From Meconema thalassinum (taxonomy: Eukaryota > Arthropoda > Insecta > Orthoptera > Tettigoniidae): a stretch of DNA of 64,000 nt. The translations under genes were made by a program, and so were the position numbers. The stretch is from NCBI GenBank assembly GCA_946902985.2, contig OX336389.2, positions 789,260,979 to 789,324,978 on the forward strand. Direction: 5' to 3'. The notes below the pieces were generated by a model, which did no database searches, was not told the origin of the DNA, and was given only the letters and a program-made list of their open reading frames with translations. Numbering within the stretch: position 1 is the stretch's first letter; every line of letters starts with the position of its first letter. This document shows positions 9,384-22,257 of the stretch, piece by piece.

Positions 9384-12300
9384 TGTACCCGTAAATCCGG
9401 AAAGTAGCTTGTTGGAATATCCATTGCCCCAGCTGGATCGCTTATTTCTAACAGCACCGGCCAATTACTACATTAGAAATCGCTCCAAACATGGTCTTTA
9501 GGGATTTACATACAGCAGTAACAAGAATAATGTGGATAAACAACAAACTACACGGGGCACACCTACCTTTACTTACGTTCTCGGGGACTGGGAATTCAGC
9601 TTCGTCTACAATACATCCACAATACTCTACTCAAAAATGAAAATCCACAGCCTGTTTCCAGTCTCTGACCGGGTCAGGGAATGGAATGAATGAAGCCCCC
9701 AACAAGCGGCGAGGATATGGACTGTGCCGGCTGCCGAGGCCTGACGCACTCCTCTGGGAAAATGATTAAATGAATGACAGATGAAATGAAATGATAGTGG
9801 AGAGTGTTGCTGGAATGAAATTTTGACAGGGAAAACCGGAGTACCCGGAGAAAAACCTGTCTGCCTCCGTTTTGTCCAGCACAGATCTCTCATGGAGTGA
9901 CCGGGATTTGAACCACGGACCCAGCGGTGAGAGGCCGGCGTGCTGCTGCATAAGCCACGGAGGCTCACAATACTCTACTCCTTATATTTAAAATGAATCA
10001 CACGCCAACTACACCAGATAACGAACTGAATAAATTTATTAACAATGGTAAATTAACCTAAATAAACAAAATAACAACAAACTAATCTAATAACAAAAGA
10101 AAAATAAAACCACACAATCATACATACTTCCTTTCTACTACACATCTTACTACAATGCCGTGTAAAAATATCGGCGTGAAAGCCTTGGTTTGTTTAGGCC
10201 TACACTACGTAACAAAAACGTTTAAGGAAGGCTCTTACGTTCATGGCATTCCTGACAAATGGTTACATTCACTAGCACGCGTCTGGAAAACGCACGTGCA
10301 CTAGCTTGCTTTATCAATGAAACGCTAGCACCACGCTGCATTCAGAACTTCTTACATTTTATAGAAGGCTGTTCATATTATTTCACACCGCTCTCCAATC
10401 CTAACGGTGAATAATTCTGGCTAGCCCGCATTGAGACTGCTTTGTGTGCGTTTAAAATACACGTAAAATTAACATTCAGATATTACAAAAATGCTCATAA
10501 CTTCTATGTTCCTTAAACAATCATTCTGAAAATTTTTATACAATCTTTCATTCGCACCCCGAAATTGTTCTAGACCAATCCGGTTCAACAATTACTCTTA
10601 ACAGTGGATAATCATTCATTCAAAGCATCTGCTCACACAACACACGCTATTCCAAAGCATTAGAATAATAAATCCTACCAAAATTATTTAACTAATTAAA
10701 TCATTTCCGAAAATATTTACATGTAATTTGTTGATATTAATATACACTATTTAGTGTTGCTAACACGTTACATTCGAGATTCTGGATTCTCAGTTACAAT
10801 ACAACTCTCAATTAATTATATACACTGTTTTTCCACATAATCATTCTAACACTCCGTAGTTTTGATATACTGCTGACACATCGTCTTATATAGGTTTCAT
10901 TACACTGTCGGTCTAATACAATTGACTGATAATGGTTAACTGTACGGAATTACATAACTTCGGGTTTAATAAAATATAATAATTGTATCATTGACATGAA
11001 TAGACAATCGTTCTCTAGTTGTATTTCCGCTAAAACTCTTCTGTCAACACAGCTAAAACGTTACTTCACAAGAACTGGACGACTTGTACACAACGATTCT
11101 TATCATGATCCATGCCTTCCTTATCTAAGAACAATAATACTTTGACTTCCCTTAAAATGACGAACTTCGTTCGCATGAGCTCTCTATAGCTCTACAAATC
11201 CTCATATAACAATATATATGGCATAAACAATTATCATCCACTAAGTTAAACAATAACCAAAACGGATTAATTGTTATTAACATTTCCTCTGTACGAACTT
11301 CTCTCAAATAATGGCATGACCCTCAGTATCGTTTCACATGACTACTGATCTACAATTATACATACTTAAGTTCTTCAAACGAAACTTCAAATCGTAATGA
11401 ACGATATTCGACTGTCGTGATTGACCTCCTAAAGTTTACTCCACAAAAAGATAATTAACTGTTAACTCGTCCGTCGCAAATACATGTAATAAAAATAATG
11501 CTCCTGTCTCACTTCACTGATCAAGCTTTAAATTGTTTATCGTTGTAATATCAGGTCCACATAATGACGTGATATCACACAAATAGTGTAAAATAACACA
11601 CATGTTATTTATAGTGTCAAATAGAATTCAGTCTTGACCGGGATAAACTAGCTTTGAATTCCTAGCCAAAGATTTGAATAATCATCTATCAAAAGGTATT
11701 TCCTCTAACATATTAAATGAACAAAGCTCTCAGCTTTACAAATAATAAAGAGGTTTGTCAATGTAGTAATGTTTTTCCACTCTACACAAAGAACGTTTAT
11801 GGGGGTTAAGACTTCAGTCTTATCAAACGACTAGTATTTTCTAGATCGTCGACAGTTTATGTACAATAATGTTTTAACAATATCATTCGATGTTTCTTCT
11901 GTTCTTGAAGTTAGATGTTGTTACTTTAAGGTGCTCAAATTAAATTTAAAAAGAATTTAATTTGAAGCTATGACACAATGTCAGAATACTTGGTTTAAAT
12001 CAACTTATTAAAAATCCGAGAGTCGAAACGACCAGTCTTCTATGAGGCAATATGATTCCTTAAACAAAACTTTTTAATGTCAGTTCCACAACTGATCCGT
12101 AGAATAAAATTGAAAAATAGATGAAAGGCAATCATCTCCTAAATAATCTTGAAGCATAAAAATCTTAGCACACATCTGAAGTGTAAAATACATGAGAATA
12201 CTGAAGTACATAAAATGTATAAATATGGAGTAAGATCGTTGGCTCAGGATGTCACTAATCAAGCTCTATACTAAAAATAAGAGACACAGCTACCTTATTT

Positions 12301-13797
12301 GGACGAAAACTTGAAGATCTATGTAAGTATTCACACAATACTTTAGATGTTTCCTCAGTTCAAGGTACTAAGATGGATCTGCATTCGAACCTCGGATCTG
12401 CGACCTCAGAGATAGGAAAAACGTTCCCTCTCCGGAATTCACCAACATTCGCCTGGGCTCGAACGACATCCTTCTGGCAAATTCTTCTGTGGTTGCTGGG
12501 CTACCCCTAGCATCTTGAAAAATCTCTTCTGTAGAATCTTCATTCTCCGTCGCAAATATGTATCAGCCTCATCATTGGAATAAAATTTATAGAAATATTC
12601 ATATAAATGGTGAATGAAATATTTCTATTGCTAAATGATGTTCGTAGACTGACGAAAATGTACAAGATGGACCGTACACTACGTCTGTATTCAAGAATAC
12701 GTCGTCTAACGAAGTTCCATCGTTGTATCTTAACTTCTGTTATCGAATATGTCTCTGGCGCATGACTATTTAGTTCATCATATCAACAATGTTAATTATG
12801 TTGAATGAAACCACTTGAAGAATAATGATAGTCATTATGATAATGTTTATTTTCTGCTCCAATGTTACAAGTTCTTTGCTACTGTTCGCTTGAACTGCGT
12901 TCGCCAACTTCACGTTGCAATCTAAAATGATATTCAGCTTTATTTCCAACACATTTGAAAATCTGTCTTAACAGGCTTATATTGTCGAAACGGTAAATTT
13001 TAGAACGCTCGACATTGAACAGAATGTAGTATTCGACCTGTTCTTTATATATATATACTTAGTTCAACTCAAATCTCAATTATATCAGAGATATACTAAT
13101 TTCAATGTTCCTCACAACTTCACATAAAATGGAAGTGCGGTAATCCCCTACGATCTACCTTGCTATCCTCGCGTCTCCACAAGTCGACAGTCGTCGCACT
13201 CGGACAAAGCTTTGGGATCTCTGTTAAACCAGTAAAAACACTCTCTCACTCTTCAAAGACTGCTGGAATAAGAACATCGATCCTTGGATCTCCCCCTCCA
13301 AGTCGAATTTTTGGCAGGCATATCAATCTCCACCATAATTTTAGCGCGTAGATTACTAATGCTTATTACTGCGTAGATTAACCGATCTGCGGTTTCTAAA
13401 GTATCACACATAATTTATGTTAATATTCTCTTCATTACCAAATAAGAAGATCTTCTTCTAAGGGCCTAAATGCATAATTTCACCAAATAATGTAGTTGAA
13501 GTTGATCCCGTCTTCAATAAGTTCTCTTCTCATTGGCTCTGGGCTGGGATCCAATAGCATAATTTATAATAATATTTATAATATTAATTTCCAAACTCAC
13601 TGTTGCTATGACAATTTTAGCCTTCTAGAAGCGTCTATTGTGCAACATATCACGTGATCGGTCTCTCCCACGGCCTCGAACTTGTAACACTACCCTCCTG
13701 CGTCACACTTCCAGAATTTATATTTGCTGGTTAAATTGTATCATGGGGACGGAAAATACTCTCATTTTGTCCCAGAATAATTCAATTTTCGGGGGCA
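9384..13797 (-). repeat. 5' LTR of gypsy element 1 (about 4.4 kb with a SINE)
   Basis: The part from 11519 to 13797 is confirmed by near identity with 1-2873. The extension to 9384 is inferred. No coding sequence lies between 9384 and 11518. The plus-strand start TGTACCCG mirrors the other end, which reads TGCCCCCG on the minus strand, giving the short inverted TG...CA termini of LTRs. A primer-like site follows at the right place. The outer end is at CA 13796-13797, followed by GTAC, probably the target duplication. An LTR this long is exceptional. If the true boundary were 11518 the LTR would be only about 2.3 kb, but no primer site is visible there. Confidence 0.7.
9633..9966 (-). mobile_element. 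tRNA-derived SINE (family B), minus strand
   Basis: This is the same family as the copy at 2061-2396, in reverse orientation. A 14-bp target duplication, ACAATACTCTACTC, is exact at 9619-9632 and 9967-9980. The tRNA-like head is at the right end, with box B read in reverse near 9908, and the A-rich tail is at the left. Confidence 0.93.
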
Positions 13798-14059
13798 GTA
13801 CATGGCGTAAATAACCAGAGGTTAGTTGATGCTTCCACAATTAAAATGTTTGATAGCAATCTGGTTGAGCAAAAGTAGCGAACAATTGAATAAGCGTTAG
13901 TTAACTGTTCATAAATAATTAATTGAAATGTTTATACCCAGATACATTTTCTCTGATAGATCAGGCGAGAGGCAATGACGTATGAATAGAACGCATGCTA
14001 GTTAAGACTGAAAAATGAATACTCTGAAACAATGGCCCCACATGATTGCAGTTTTATTC
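13798..14059. other. Flank between gypsy element 1 and Tc1 remnant
   Basis: The flank begins with GTAC, the probable right target duplication of gypsy element 1. The rest is AT-rich with no ORF or repeat I can place. Confidence 0.5.
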
Positions 14060-15045
14060 AAATTTTATACAGGTTGCACACTGTGATAATAATTGCAGGG
14101 TCATACATATATGGACAGTTTGTGTTAGACAACAATTTGAGTATCTTGTACAGCCTCCTCTAGCAGCAATCGTTCATAGAAACAATCATAGTGGTGTTGG
14201 ATCTCATCTTGGGAGACAGTGTTCCAAGCTAATTCAACCTGTTGTAATTGGTAAAGGGATGTTATCAGTAATGCAGTCTGGACCCATCAAGGCCCACACA
14301 TGTTCAATTGGGGATAGAGCTCGTGATTGTGCTTCGTAACACGAGAAGTGTATGCACGACCATTGTCCTGCTGAAAATTATATCTTCTTGACCTTGTAGG
14401 AACGTTCTAGAATGGGCTGGATGATATTCTGGATGTATTCTGCATTCCTCGGCGATCCCTCAAGAATCACCCGAGGTGTATTGTCAAAGGAGGCAATGGC
14501 TCACTACATCATGATGCCAAGAATTTGTCCTGTATGTCATTACTGTGTACACCCTGGTAGTTGGTGCCCTCCTCTTCAACGCTGCTGTAGCAAACGACCA
14601 TCACTGACCCCTAGGCCAAACAGGCAACTCTGTGTCAATCATCTCTCTAGTTGCGTTTTTCTTGACATCATGGCTGGTGGTCTCCTTGGTGATGACGTTT
14701 GATGGTAGAGATGGCGAGTGCTACACTTGATCATCGTCCAGCCTCCAGCGAACGATATCTAATGGTTCGAGATGACACTGTGGGTGCAACATCGGCCCTA
14801 ATTTGTGATGCGTTCGCCATGCGATCAGAAATGGCTGCTCATCTGATGCAACAGTACAGGCGTGAATCTGGATGCCACTGCCCTCCAAAACAAGGATGAT
14901 GAGCACATTTCATGGACTTCAAGCACCAACACTGATACACAGCAGACTCCTCACGTCCAAAGTGTTGGGCAATTCTATGGAAGTACCATCCATTCTCCCG
15001 AAGGTCGACAACCTCGATGTTATTAATTGCATGAATAGTTTTTTT
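14060..15045 (-). pseudogene. Degenerate Tc1-like transposase
   Basis: Read on the minus strand, a helix-turn-helix-like stretch (VDLRENGWYFHRIAQHF) occurs near 15000. Further on, FQQDNGRAYTSRVTK carries the second catalytic Asp near 14370, and LSPIEHVWALMG carries the third acidic residue near 14305. AWNTVSQDEIQ near 14220 matches the usual C-terminal part. These pieces are in different frames with many stops. The segment between the second and third catalytic motifs appears shortened. I could not define terminal inverted repeats. It is a dead DNA transposon of the Tc1/mariner superfamily. Confidence 0.75.
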
Positions 15046-15492
15046 TAACAGCATATTTGCATGTCTACAATGTTTACTTACATAGTATGATGAACAGACC
15101 ATTCGTAGAGCAAGTCAAATACAAATGTAATGGATGCAGAGTTTTCATGCTCAGTACGTGGTACCTACTCCCACCACAGTACGGAACTCTGAGTAAAAAT
15201 TTTGCTGCCATCCATCAGTGCCTCATGAAAATAAGGTGTTTACACGCCACTTCTTTAGAGGTAGTATTTCATTTCCCACTAGTATCATACAGTAGATTTA
15301 CTTTTCTCTAACAGTAAAAGATCTAAAACACATACTCAGTGTACTTCAAGAAGATTCGCTTCAAGGAGAAGCGTACATTAAGTTCATTAATAATTATTAT
15401 TATTAGTCTAATTTTATAAAAGTTTAACTATGCTAAAATAGTCAATTTACCCTTTTCAATAAATTAGAATGCAATTAATTGCAACATTGACG
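15046..15492. other. AT-rich spacer, nothing recognised
   Basis: It may contain the outer end of the Tc1-like element, but I could not pair it with an inverted copy on the other side. No coding homology is visible. Confidence 0.4.
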
Positions 15493-18101
15493 ATTATTTA
15501 TTTATTTATTTATTTATTGCCACAACAGGGCAGTGCCCCAATTACAGTAGCAAACAATTAAACAATTGATTACACACAGATAATACATGGAAATACATTA
15601 AAATACAATATAAAAATACATTAGAATACAAAATAAAAATTGAAAATTAAAAATTGATAATTGAAAATTAAAAATTGATAATTGAAAATTAAAACTTAAA
15701 AATTGAAGATTAAAAATTAAAAATTTAAATTTAAATGAAAAAAAAAAAGAAATTGTTAACAAGGAATATACACAAGTTCAAGTCGCAATACCAGTAAATG
15801 AAGCATGATTTTTAATATTTGGTCACATAAAGTAAAACTAGATTCACATCTTTAGGTACTAATACAATAGCAATGGCAGATGGTAAGAAAGTGAAACCTA
15901 AAATTAATAGCAGCTACATTTAATATCTTCGTTATAGTGAATAATTTGGCATCTAAAACTAAGTGTAATTGTCTTCTATAATTTAGCAAGGACATTCCAA
16001 AATCTAAATTGTTGTCAACTGAGAGCCTGTTGTAAGTACAGCACATATTCAATATCGGTGAATTTTTGTGGAAATTTGTATTATATTATTTAACTATTAG
16101 GAGTTCTCGTTTTCTGAAACATTTCTTTCTCACGTTGAAATTTATTTGCCCTAAAATTTCACTCGTGTCTGAGGTACCATTGATAATTTTATACAAATAT
16201 ACCTGCTGAGCAATAAGCCTGCGTGTTGAAAGTTTAGTCATTTGGAATTCTGACAACAAGTTAGAGTAAGGAATTCTACAACGGATGGCTGATACAGAGT
16301 ACTTTTTGTAATATAGGAAGCGTAACAGTTTCTTTTGCAGTCTTTCTATGTTATTTATATGTGACTCGTACATTGGAGACCAGACTACCGCATTAAAATC
16401 CAGTTTACTTCTCACATAGGCCTATGCATTGAAGAGCGTAATGATTGTCTTAGCATTCGTCAACTCCTTGGAATTTCTATACATAAAGCCCAGAGTTCTA
16501 AGTGCATCATTCACTACCTTATCAATATGATATTTGAAACTCAAATCACGATTTATATACAACCCTAGATCCTTTACCGTATTCAGTCTAGTTAAAAGAT
16601 TTCCATCCATTGTGTAGCTCGATTCCAAGCATTGTCTTTTCCGACTGAAGATGATGAAATTACATCTTTTTATTAAACAATAAGTCATTGTCTAGGATCC
16701 ATTTGTGAATGTTATCTATATAATTTTGCAATTTCTGGACATCCTGCTCATTTTTAATAACTCTTTACACTTTTAGATCATCAGCATATGGGATACAATT
16801 TGATTCTTTGATAGAAATGGGAAGATCATTTATAAAAATCACAAAAAATAACGGACCCAAATTTGAGCCTTGTGGCACGCCAGACTTAGCAATGTAGGTG
16901 AAGGAATTAGCTTCACTATAGGACACATACAGTTTTCTGTTTGATAAATAAGAAGCCACTAATTCTAACATTTGATTCGAGAATCCTAAGGCTGATAATT
17001 TCCGTTATAATTTACCATGATTAATATTGTCAAAGGCTATTGAAAAATCAGTGTAGATGGCATCAACTTGATATCGAGAATCTAATGCATTCGAGACAAA
17101 CTGTACAAAGTTACACAGATTTGTAGTTGTAGATCGGTTTGGAACGAAGCCATGTTGAAAAATACTTATATATGGCTTTACATGATTGAGAATTCTATAA
17201 TAAATAATTTGTTCGAAAACCTTGGCAGGTACAGAAATGATCGTTATTTGTCTGTAATTCTCAATTTGAGAGGAGTCACCGGATTTGAAAATGGGACATG
17301 CTCTGGATAATTTCCATATTGCTTGAATTGTGCTGGGTCTCAGAATGAGATTGAACAAGAGAAACAGTGGATATTTTATGTCATCAACACAGGCCTTTAT
17401 AATATAATGGGGTATATTATCCGGACCACTGCACTTTTTATGCTTCAATTTCTTGATGGCAGTTTCAACTTCTTTTAGGGTTATGGCTTTTATGAATAAT
17501 GAATGAGAGGTGATTGTTGGGAATATTGTTGTATGTTCATCGAGTGCATAAGATGTTATTTTTCCTTCATATACTGCTTTAAAATATCTGCAAATCCATC
17601 TGAAATTTCCTTATTCGTTTTTAACAAGTTTTGGCCAAGTTTCATTTCTTGATAATTCGCCCTAGTTTTTACCTTTCTATTTTTAATATAATTCCAGAAT
17701 TGTTTGGGATCTTCCTGCATTAAATTTTCAGAGTCATTTATATATTTCTTATGTTCAGTATCATCAAAGCCTTGGTTATCTTTCTTAATCTCAAAAAATT
17801 TTCCTTATGGAATGAAGATGATTTCATTTTTTTCTATGATATTCCTTCAATTTCAAATTTTTTATAATATCTAAATTAAACCAGCTAGGGTATGAACGTT
17901 TTCTATGCGTTTTTATGAAAGGTACAGTGTCATTAAATACTGCATAAATTTTGACCTAGAAATACTCAACTGTCCTATCAATGTCATGAAATGTATCAAG
18001 ATATTCCCAGTTAGTTTCATACAATAACCTATACATTTTATTGAAGTCTGCTCGTTTAAAACTATAAATCTTAGTAGAAGTGGCCTTACTAGAACCAATG
18101 C
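15493..18101 (-). pseudogene. Jockey/CR1-type LINE, RT half and 3' end
   Basis: Non-LTR retrotransposon reverse transcriptase, read right to left. From 18101 a linker reads KIYSFKRADFNKMYRLL. RT follows: KKCSGPDNIP, ENYRQITIISVPAKVFEQI, QHGFVPNRST and DAIYTDFSIAFDNINHG near 17030-17450. SGVPQGSNLGPLFFVIFINDLP and the catalytic YADD follow near 16780-16900. The thumb (VKDLGLYINRDLSFKYHIDK) lies near 16560 and a C-terminal part (SKLDFNAVVWSPMYE) near 16400. Several stops and frameshifts break the frame. The 3' end is an AAAT repeat tail at 15493-15518. The endonuclease half of the same element lies beyond the inserted block at 18106-21492. Confidence 0.88.
15639..15760. repeat. AT-only short tandem repeat, 21-bp period
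   Basis: The motif TTGAAAATTAAAAATTGATAA recurs at 15640, 15661 and 15682 and then decays. It lies in the 3' untranslated part of the LINE and is probably slippage-derived. Confidence 0.8.
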
Positions 18102-18105
18102 GTAC

Positions 18106-21100
18106 TGCGCCCGAATTTATTTAAGGCCAATACCAAAGATCCAGACGGGATATGAACTGGGACCCAGGAAAAATAAAAGAACGAATTAAAATCTTTTATT
18201 ACTCAAAATTCGTGAGATATGGAAAACCTGAGTTGAAATAGTGTAATACTATGCATCATTAATAATTAAACAATTACGGAAGGCAAGAAGGAACGATTGA
18301 AATATGGTTGTATATTTATTATCTGAATGTAGGGAGGCCTACATTGTAAGAGTGCGTCACGCCACGGGAAGTGAGAGAAACGTCATGCAGGGGGAGAAGG
18401 GATCAAGGTTGAAGACACACTGAGTGAGGAGAAGTTGATGGAGCTACGTCACACCGCGAGAGGGGAGGCAGAGCGAGGAACTTGCCGTACTTGGAGGGCA
18501 AGAGCGAGGAGTTTTTTCCTAATTCAGATCGCGACGAGACAAGACTGCGAGTGGAGAAACAAGTAGTTTTTCAGAATAGTGCTACGCATTACGAAAGTGG
18601 AGAGGACGAGTGTGAAGTACAGAAGGCTGTGACTTGCAGAGCAAGGAACATTCTAACGCAGACCAGCACAGCATATAGACCAGTGATTTTGAAACACAGC
18701 TTGATATTACAGTATTTCAAAAACAAAGCTATTATACATCGCATGCAGACAGATGCAAACGTTTCACTTCTACAGAAGAGCTTCATTATTTCTACAATTT
18801 AGCTCATACTTGGAAATTATACAGAATGCAGTTCGTGAATTGGCAACGGGGATGTTGTACCAGTGTAATCATTAAAATGAGTATGACTACGTGCTAAGGT
18901 GCACATTAAAGGGAAGTAGAAGCTACAAAAATGAAGAGTTGAATCCAGAATTCCACAACATGGACGGCGCAGCGGAACATCTACGCGATGCACAGAAATG
19001 CAGGACAAATCTCTACTTCTTAACACGAGTTCATATACATCCAGTATTCTCTCAAAGACTTTTATAAATCAAACGAATTTCAACCTTGAGAAGCGATGTC
19101 GGCGCAGTGAAGGGGTATCGTAAGAAGATCCGGACAACGTGCGGGAGACGAGCGAGGCAGTGCGGAAGAGACATGCTGTTTCACGGCGAGGTCGCTAACC
19201 CGGTTATGTCACCGACCTTGTTCCACTGGGAGAGATGTCCAGCTGGCCCCGTCACAACCAGTTCGCATAGCTGCGGGCAGTGCGCTCACACACACATTTG
19301 GTTTGCCAGACGAGACATGGTACATCTGAGACCGTCTTCAACTCAAGGTAGAGAAGAGATTGATTTATATTTGGTAGAATTGTAGTCATGTTCTGTGTTT
19401 ATCCTAATTGACCAACCGTATAATTTTGTCATTATATTTAAAATTGTGTAGATTTTGATCTAGTATTTTTCGTATTTTCTTAGGAGTCATTTTTTTTTCA
19501 TTGAAAATTTCCGTCACTTGGACGAAATTTTATTTGCGTATCGCAGTTGTTAACTTAAAAATCATTTCAATATAAAATCGTTTAGAATTATAGATACTTG
19601 CGTTAAATTAAATAAATCTGTTTTATGCGCAGCGATGGAACGTTTATTGAACAATTTAAGCACCGTATATTCAAAAAGCTATGTCACGAAGTGTCAAATA
19701 TTTCGACAACTCATGATGTTGATTCGAGTGTCAGAAATTTATTTTAAACTAATTGTGAACAAAAAATGGATTGTTACACGACACAAAATCTGATAAAAGA
19801 TAGTCCAAATACTTGATAGATAATTAAATCAATGAATACCAAATTCACTGTAATGAAACAGATAGATATGTAGAACTATGCTGTAACGTGATAAACCGTA
19901 TTTCCTAGTAACAAAGGTATTTCAAGAACCTTTATATATACAGTATATGTCCAATAAAACATTTAGAGCATTAAAAAGCCCAGATAAATTTGTTAAACAA
20001 ATATTCCACGAAGATAGTCAAGGTTTTAGTATAGTCACAAACAAGGAAGACACACTTATATCATTTGTTAAATATGAATTCTTGCTGATAATTCTTTGAA
20101 AGTTGCAATAATGTAAAACTGAATTAAAATACGTGAAAAGGAGTTAGGAAAGTTAAATCACAGGGTGATATAAAAGTAACTGTACAGAAGTAATTACAGA
20201 AGTGAAGTTATAGGCCGATGAAATTTTGTATAAGGATGGAGGAGATTGTTAAAGTTTGTTTCTTGAACAATATTAACAATGGACGTGGATATTTAACAAA
20301 GTTACTAATTTTCTTTGCATTGAGTAAGAAAATGCACTTAAATGGGAGTTTAGATTTGGAATACCGTGCAAGAAAGGAATAGTAGACGTAAATGAGTTAC
20401 GTATTTTCACGAAAGGAGACTGAGGAGTCTCGTTTTTTCTAGTTTTGATCACAGCGAATGTGACATTGTTTAAGTGTATTCAAGGAAAGTTCTGTACAGG
20501 GTGTTTAAGAAATAATGTGATTGTTGTATAATTTTGGAAGAGAAGTGTGTAATGAAGGTCAAATGCCATGCACTTCGAGTATTCACGTTTATCAAAGAAA
20601 ATGTAGCCAAGCAAAGAATTTCAGGAATTTTTCGAGATTTAATGATCAAATGGGAGAAGACAAAGTAAGAACAGTGCTTAACTTAAATGTTTGTCACCTA
20701 TGTTCTATTGATTCAGACTAGTATTTATACTTTCAACCGATAGAGTTACGGTGTTTGTTACGGAAGTTGAGTGGTAAAGACTCATTTGTATTATAGGTAA
20801 TTTAATCACTTCAACACAATTAAGTGTATATTTGTGCGAACCACGAATTATTGTATATATGAATATATTTAATACTGAGTAAAATTTTATTTTACATATT
20901 TAGATGTGGAACTACGGTTCAAATATGAAACGGAATGTATAATAGAGGGTAATGTTTGAAATCACGCCGTTTCATAATTTTTCTCATATTTAAATGGAGT
21001 ACCGAATTCTCCAATCTTTAATTTCAGGACATGTTATATTAGTGCCACGTTTTAGTTTATTTTGAGTTTATTTCTTAGAGTGTCAGGTAGACACTAATGA

Positions 21101-21492
21101 TAGACATGCAGCCAGTATATGTCTGCATTTTTCTTAGCACAATAAACGGCTGGCGCTCCTTAGCGAATCAGCCAATTTTTATCTTAGCTGACATCGTTTT
21201 CATTTTCGTCATCGCCGAAAATAGTACTGCTAGGTAAGATACAGGCGCTCACTATAGACAGACCTTATCACCCCTCGAGATTGGAGTTTCTCGATTTGCT
21301 CAAATGTAAATGATAGTAGAAATTTGTACCTACGCTGGTAGTACTATTTTCTTTTATAGATCTACCCTGTGTGTTCCTGGAATTCCCAATTTTTACTTAG
21401 CAGACAATGGTAAGTTTGTGAGCTGGGTAGTTACGTGTCTGCAATCCTTTACAGTGCAGCGGATATAGGTACTGATTGGTGAATTAGGCGCA
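18106..21492. mobile_element. Probable solo LTR (TG...CA, 3387 bp) inserted in the LINE
   Basis: The block starts TGCGCC and ends GGCGCA and is flanked by a 4-bp direct repeat GTAC (18102-18105 and 21493-21496). Removing it and one GTAC joins the LINE reading frame without a gap. TG...CA ends with a 4-bp duplication are the hallmark of LTR integration. I find no direct repeat of the ends inside, no RT and no integrase, so a single LTR left by recombination is the simplest reading. Its start, TGCGCCCGAA, resembles the LTR start of gypsy element 1 (TGCCCCCGAA), and that element is also flanked by GTAC. A non-autonomous DNA transposon with a TA duplication is the alternative. The short ORFs at 18482-18802 and 19086-19385 have no recognisable family. 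Confidence 0.72.
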
Positions 21493-21496
21493 GTAC

Positions 21497-22257
21497 ATTA
21501 GTTAGACTTAGCTCAATAGACAATGCGGGATGGTGGTTATCCTCTCCTACTAAGGGGATGCATCCCCTACTGACCGACACGATCTTGGGTAAGTTAGTGA
21601 GTACCAAGTCTAGAGTTCTGGAATTTATGTTCTGGATATCATTTAGATGATGATGATGATAATTGTTGTTTTAAGGGGCCTAACATCTAGGTTATCGGCC
21701 CCAGCTATATCATTTAGAGAATGTAGGTTATGTAGTGACATAAAATTGAATAAGGTTCTTTCTTGGGAATCACCATTCAGAGGATCTTGATTAGCACCCC
21801 TCACTGTGGGAATATTAAAGTCTCCTGCGATTATAATATTGCTACCAATAACATTGTAATGTTCTCCTAGATTAATATAAAATTTATTATAGGTATCAAG
21901 ACATGAATTTGGTGGAAAATAAACATTAAAAATATAATAAGCCTTATTATTCATCAGCACTCTAATACCTAACGCTTCATAATTTCCATGCGCAGAGTAA
22001 ATTTCATTATAATTTATGTCATGTCTCACTGCAATTAAAACTCCACCGCCTCTTTTCCCTACTCTGTCTTGCCTAATGACATTGTAGTAGTCGTCAAACA
22101 GCTCCGTGTTGTATAATGATTCCGAAAGCCAAGTCTCTGTCACGAGCACGACATCGTGCCTATTGCTCAATATGCTCGTATAGAAATTATGGGTTTTTGT
22201 GTTCAAGCCCCTAACATTTTGGTAATAAATTGAAAGAAGTTGATTACAATTATTCAT
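21497..22257 (-). pseudogene. Jockey/CR1-type LINE, endonuclease half
   Basis: AP-endonuclease domain that nicks target DNA for a non-LTR retrotransposon. From 22257 it reads LSIYYQNVRGLNTK, then VLVTETWL, GKRGGGVLIAV, IIIAGDFNIP and LHSLNDI. After a 59-bp SINE scrap it continues SRTLDLVLTNLPKIV and then DNHHPALSIEL, the end of the domain. The reading frame then runs directly into the RT half across the removed solo LTR. The 5' end of the element lies to the right of 22257 but I could not find its limit or any ORF1. Confidence 0.88.
21648..21706 (-). mobile_element. 59-bp SINE fragment with 12-bp target duplication
   Basis: A short piece (GAT-repeat tail plus TTAAGGGGCCTAACATCTAG) interrupts the endonuclease. 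It is flanked by exact 12-bp repeats ATATCATTTAGA at 21636-21647 and 21707-21718. It is a severely 5'-truncated retroposon, read on the minus strand. Confidence 0.85.

Noticed and set aside
12080..12262. 60-codon ORF conserved between the two LTRs (also 806-988)
   Set aside because: Conservation follows from LTR duplication; no domain or start context supports a protein.
18482..19385. Two plus-strand ORFs inside the solo-LTR block
   Set aside because: No recognisable family, purine-rich composition, and no sign of the transposase or gag expected if the block were autonomous.
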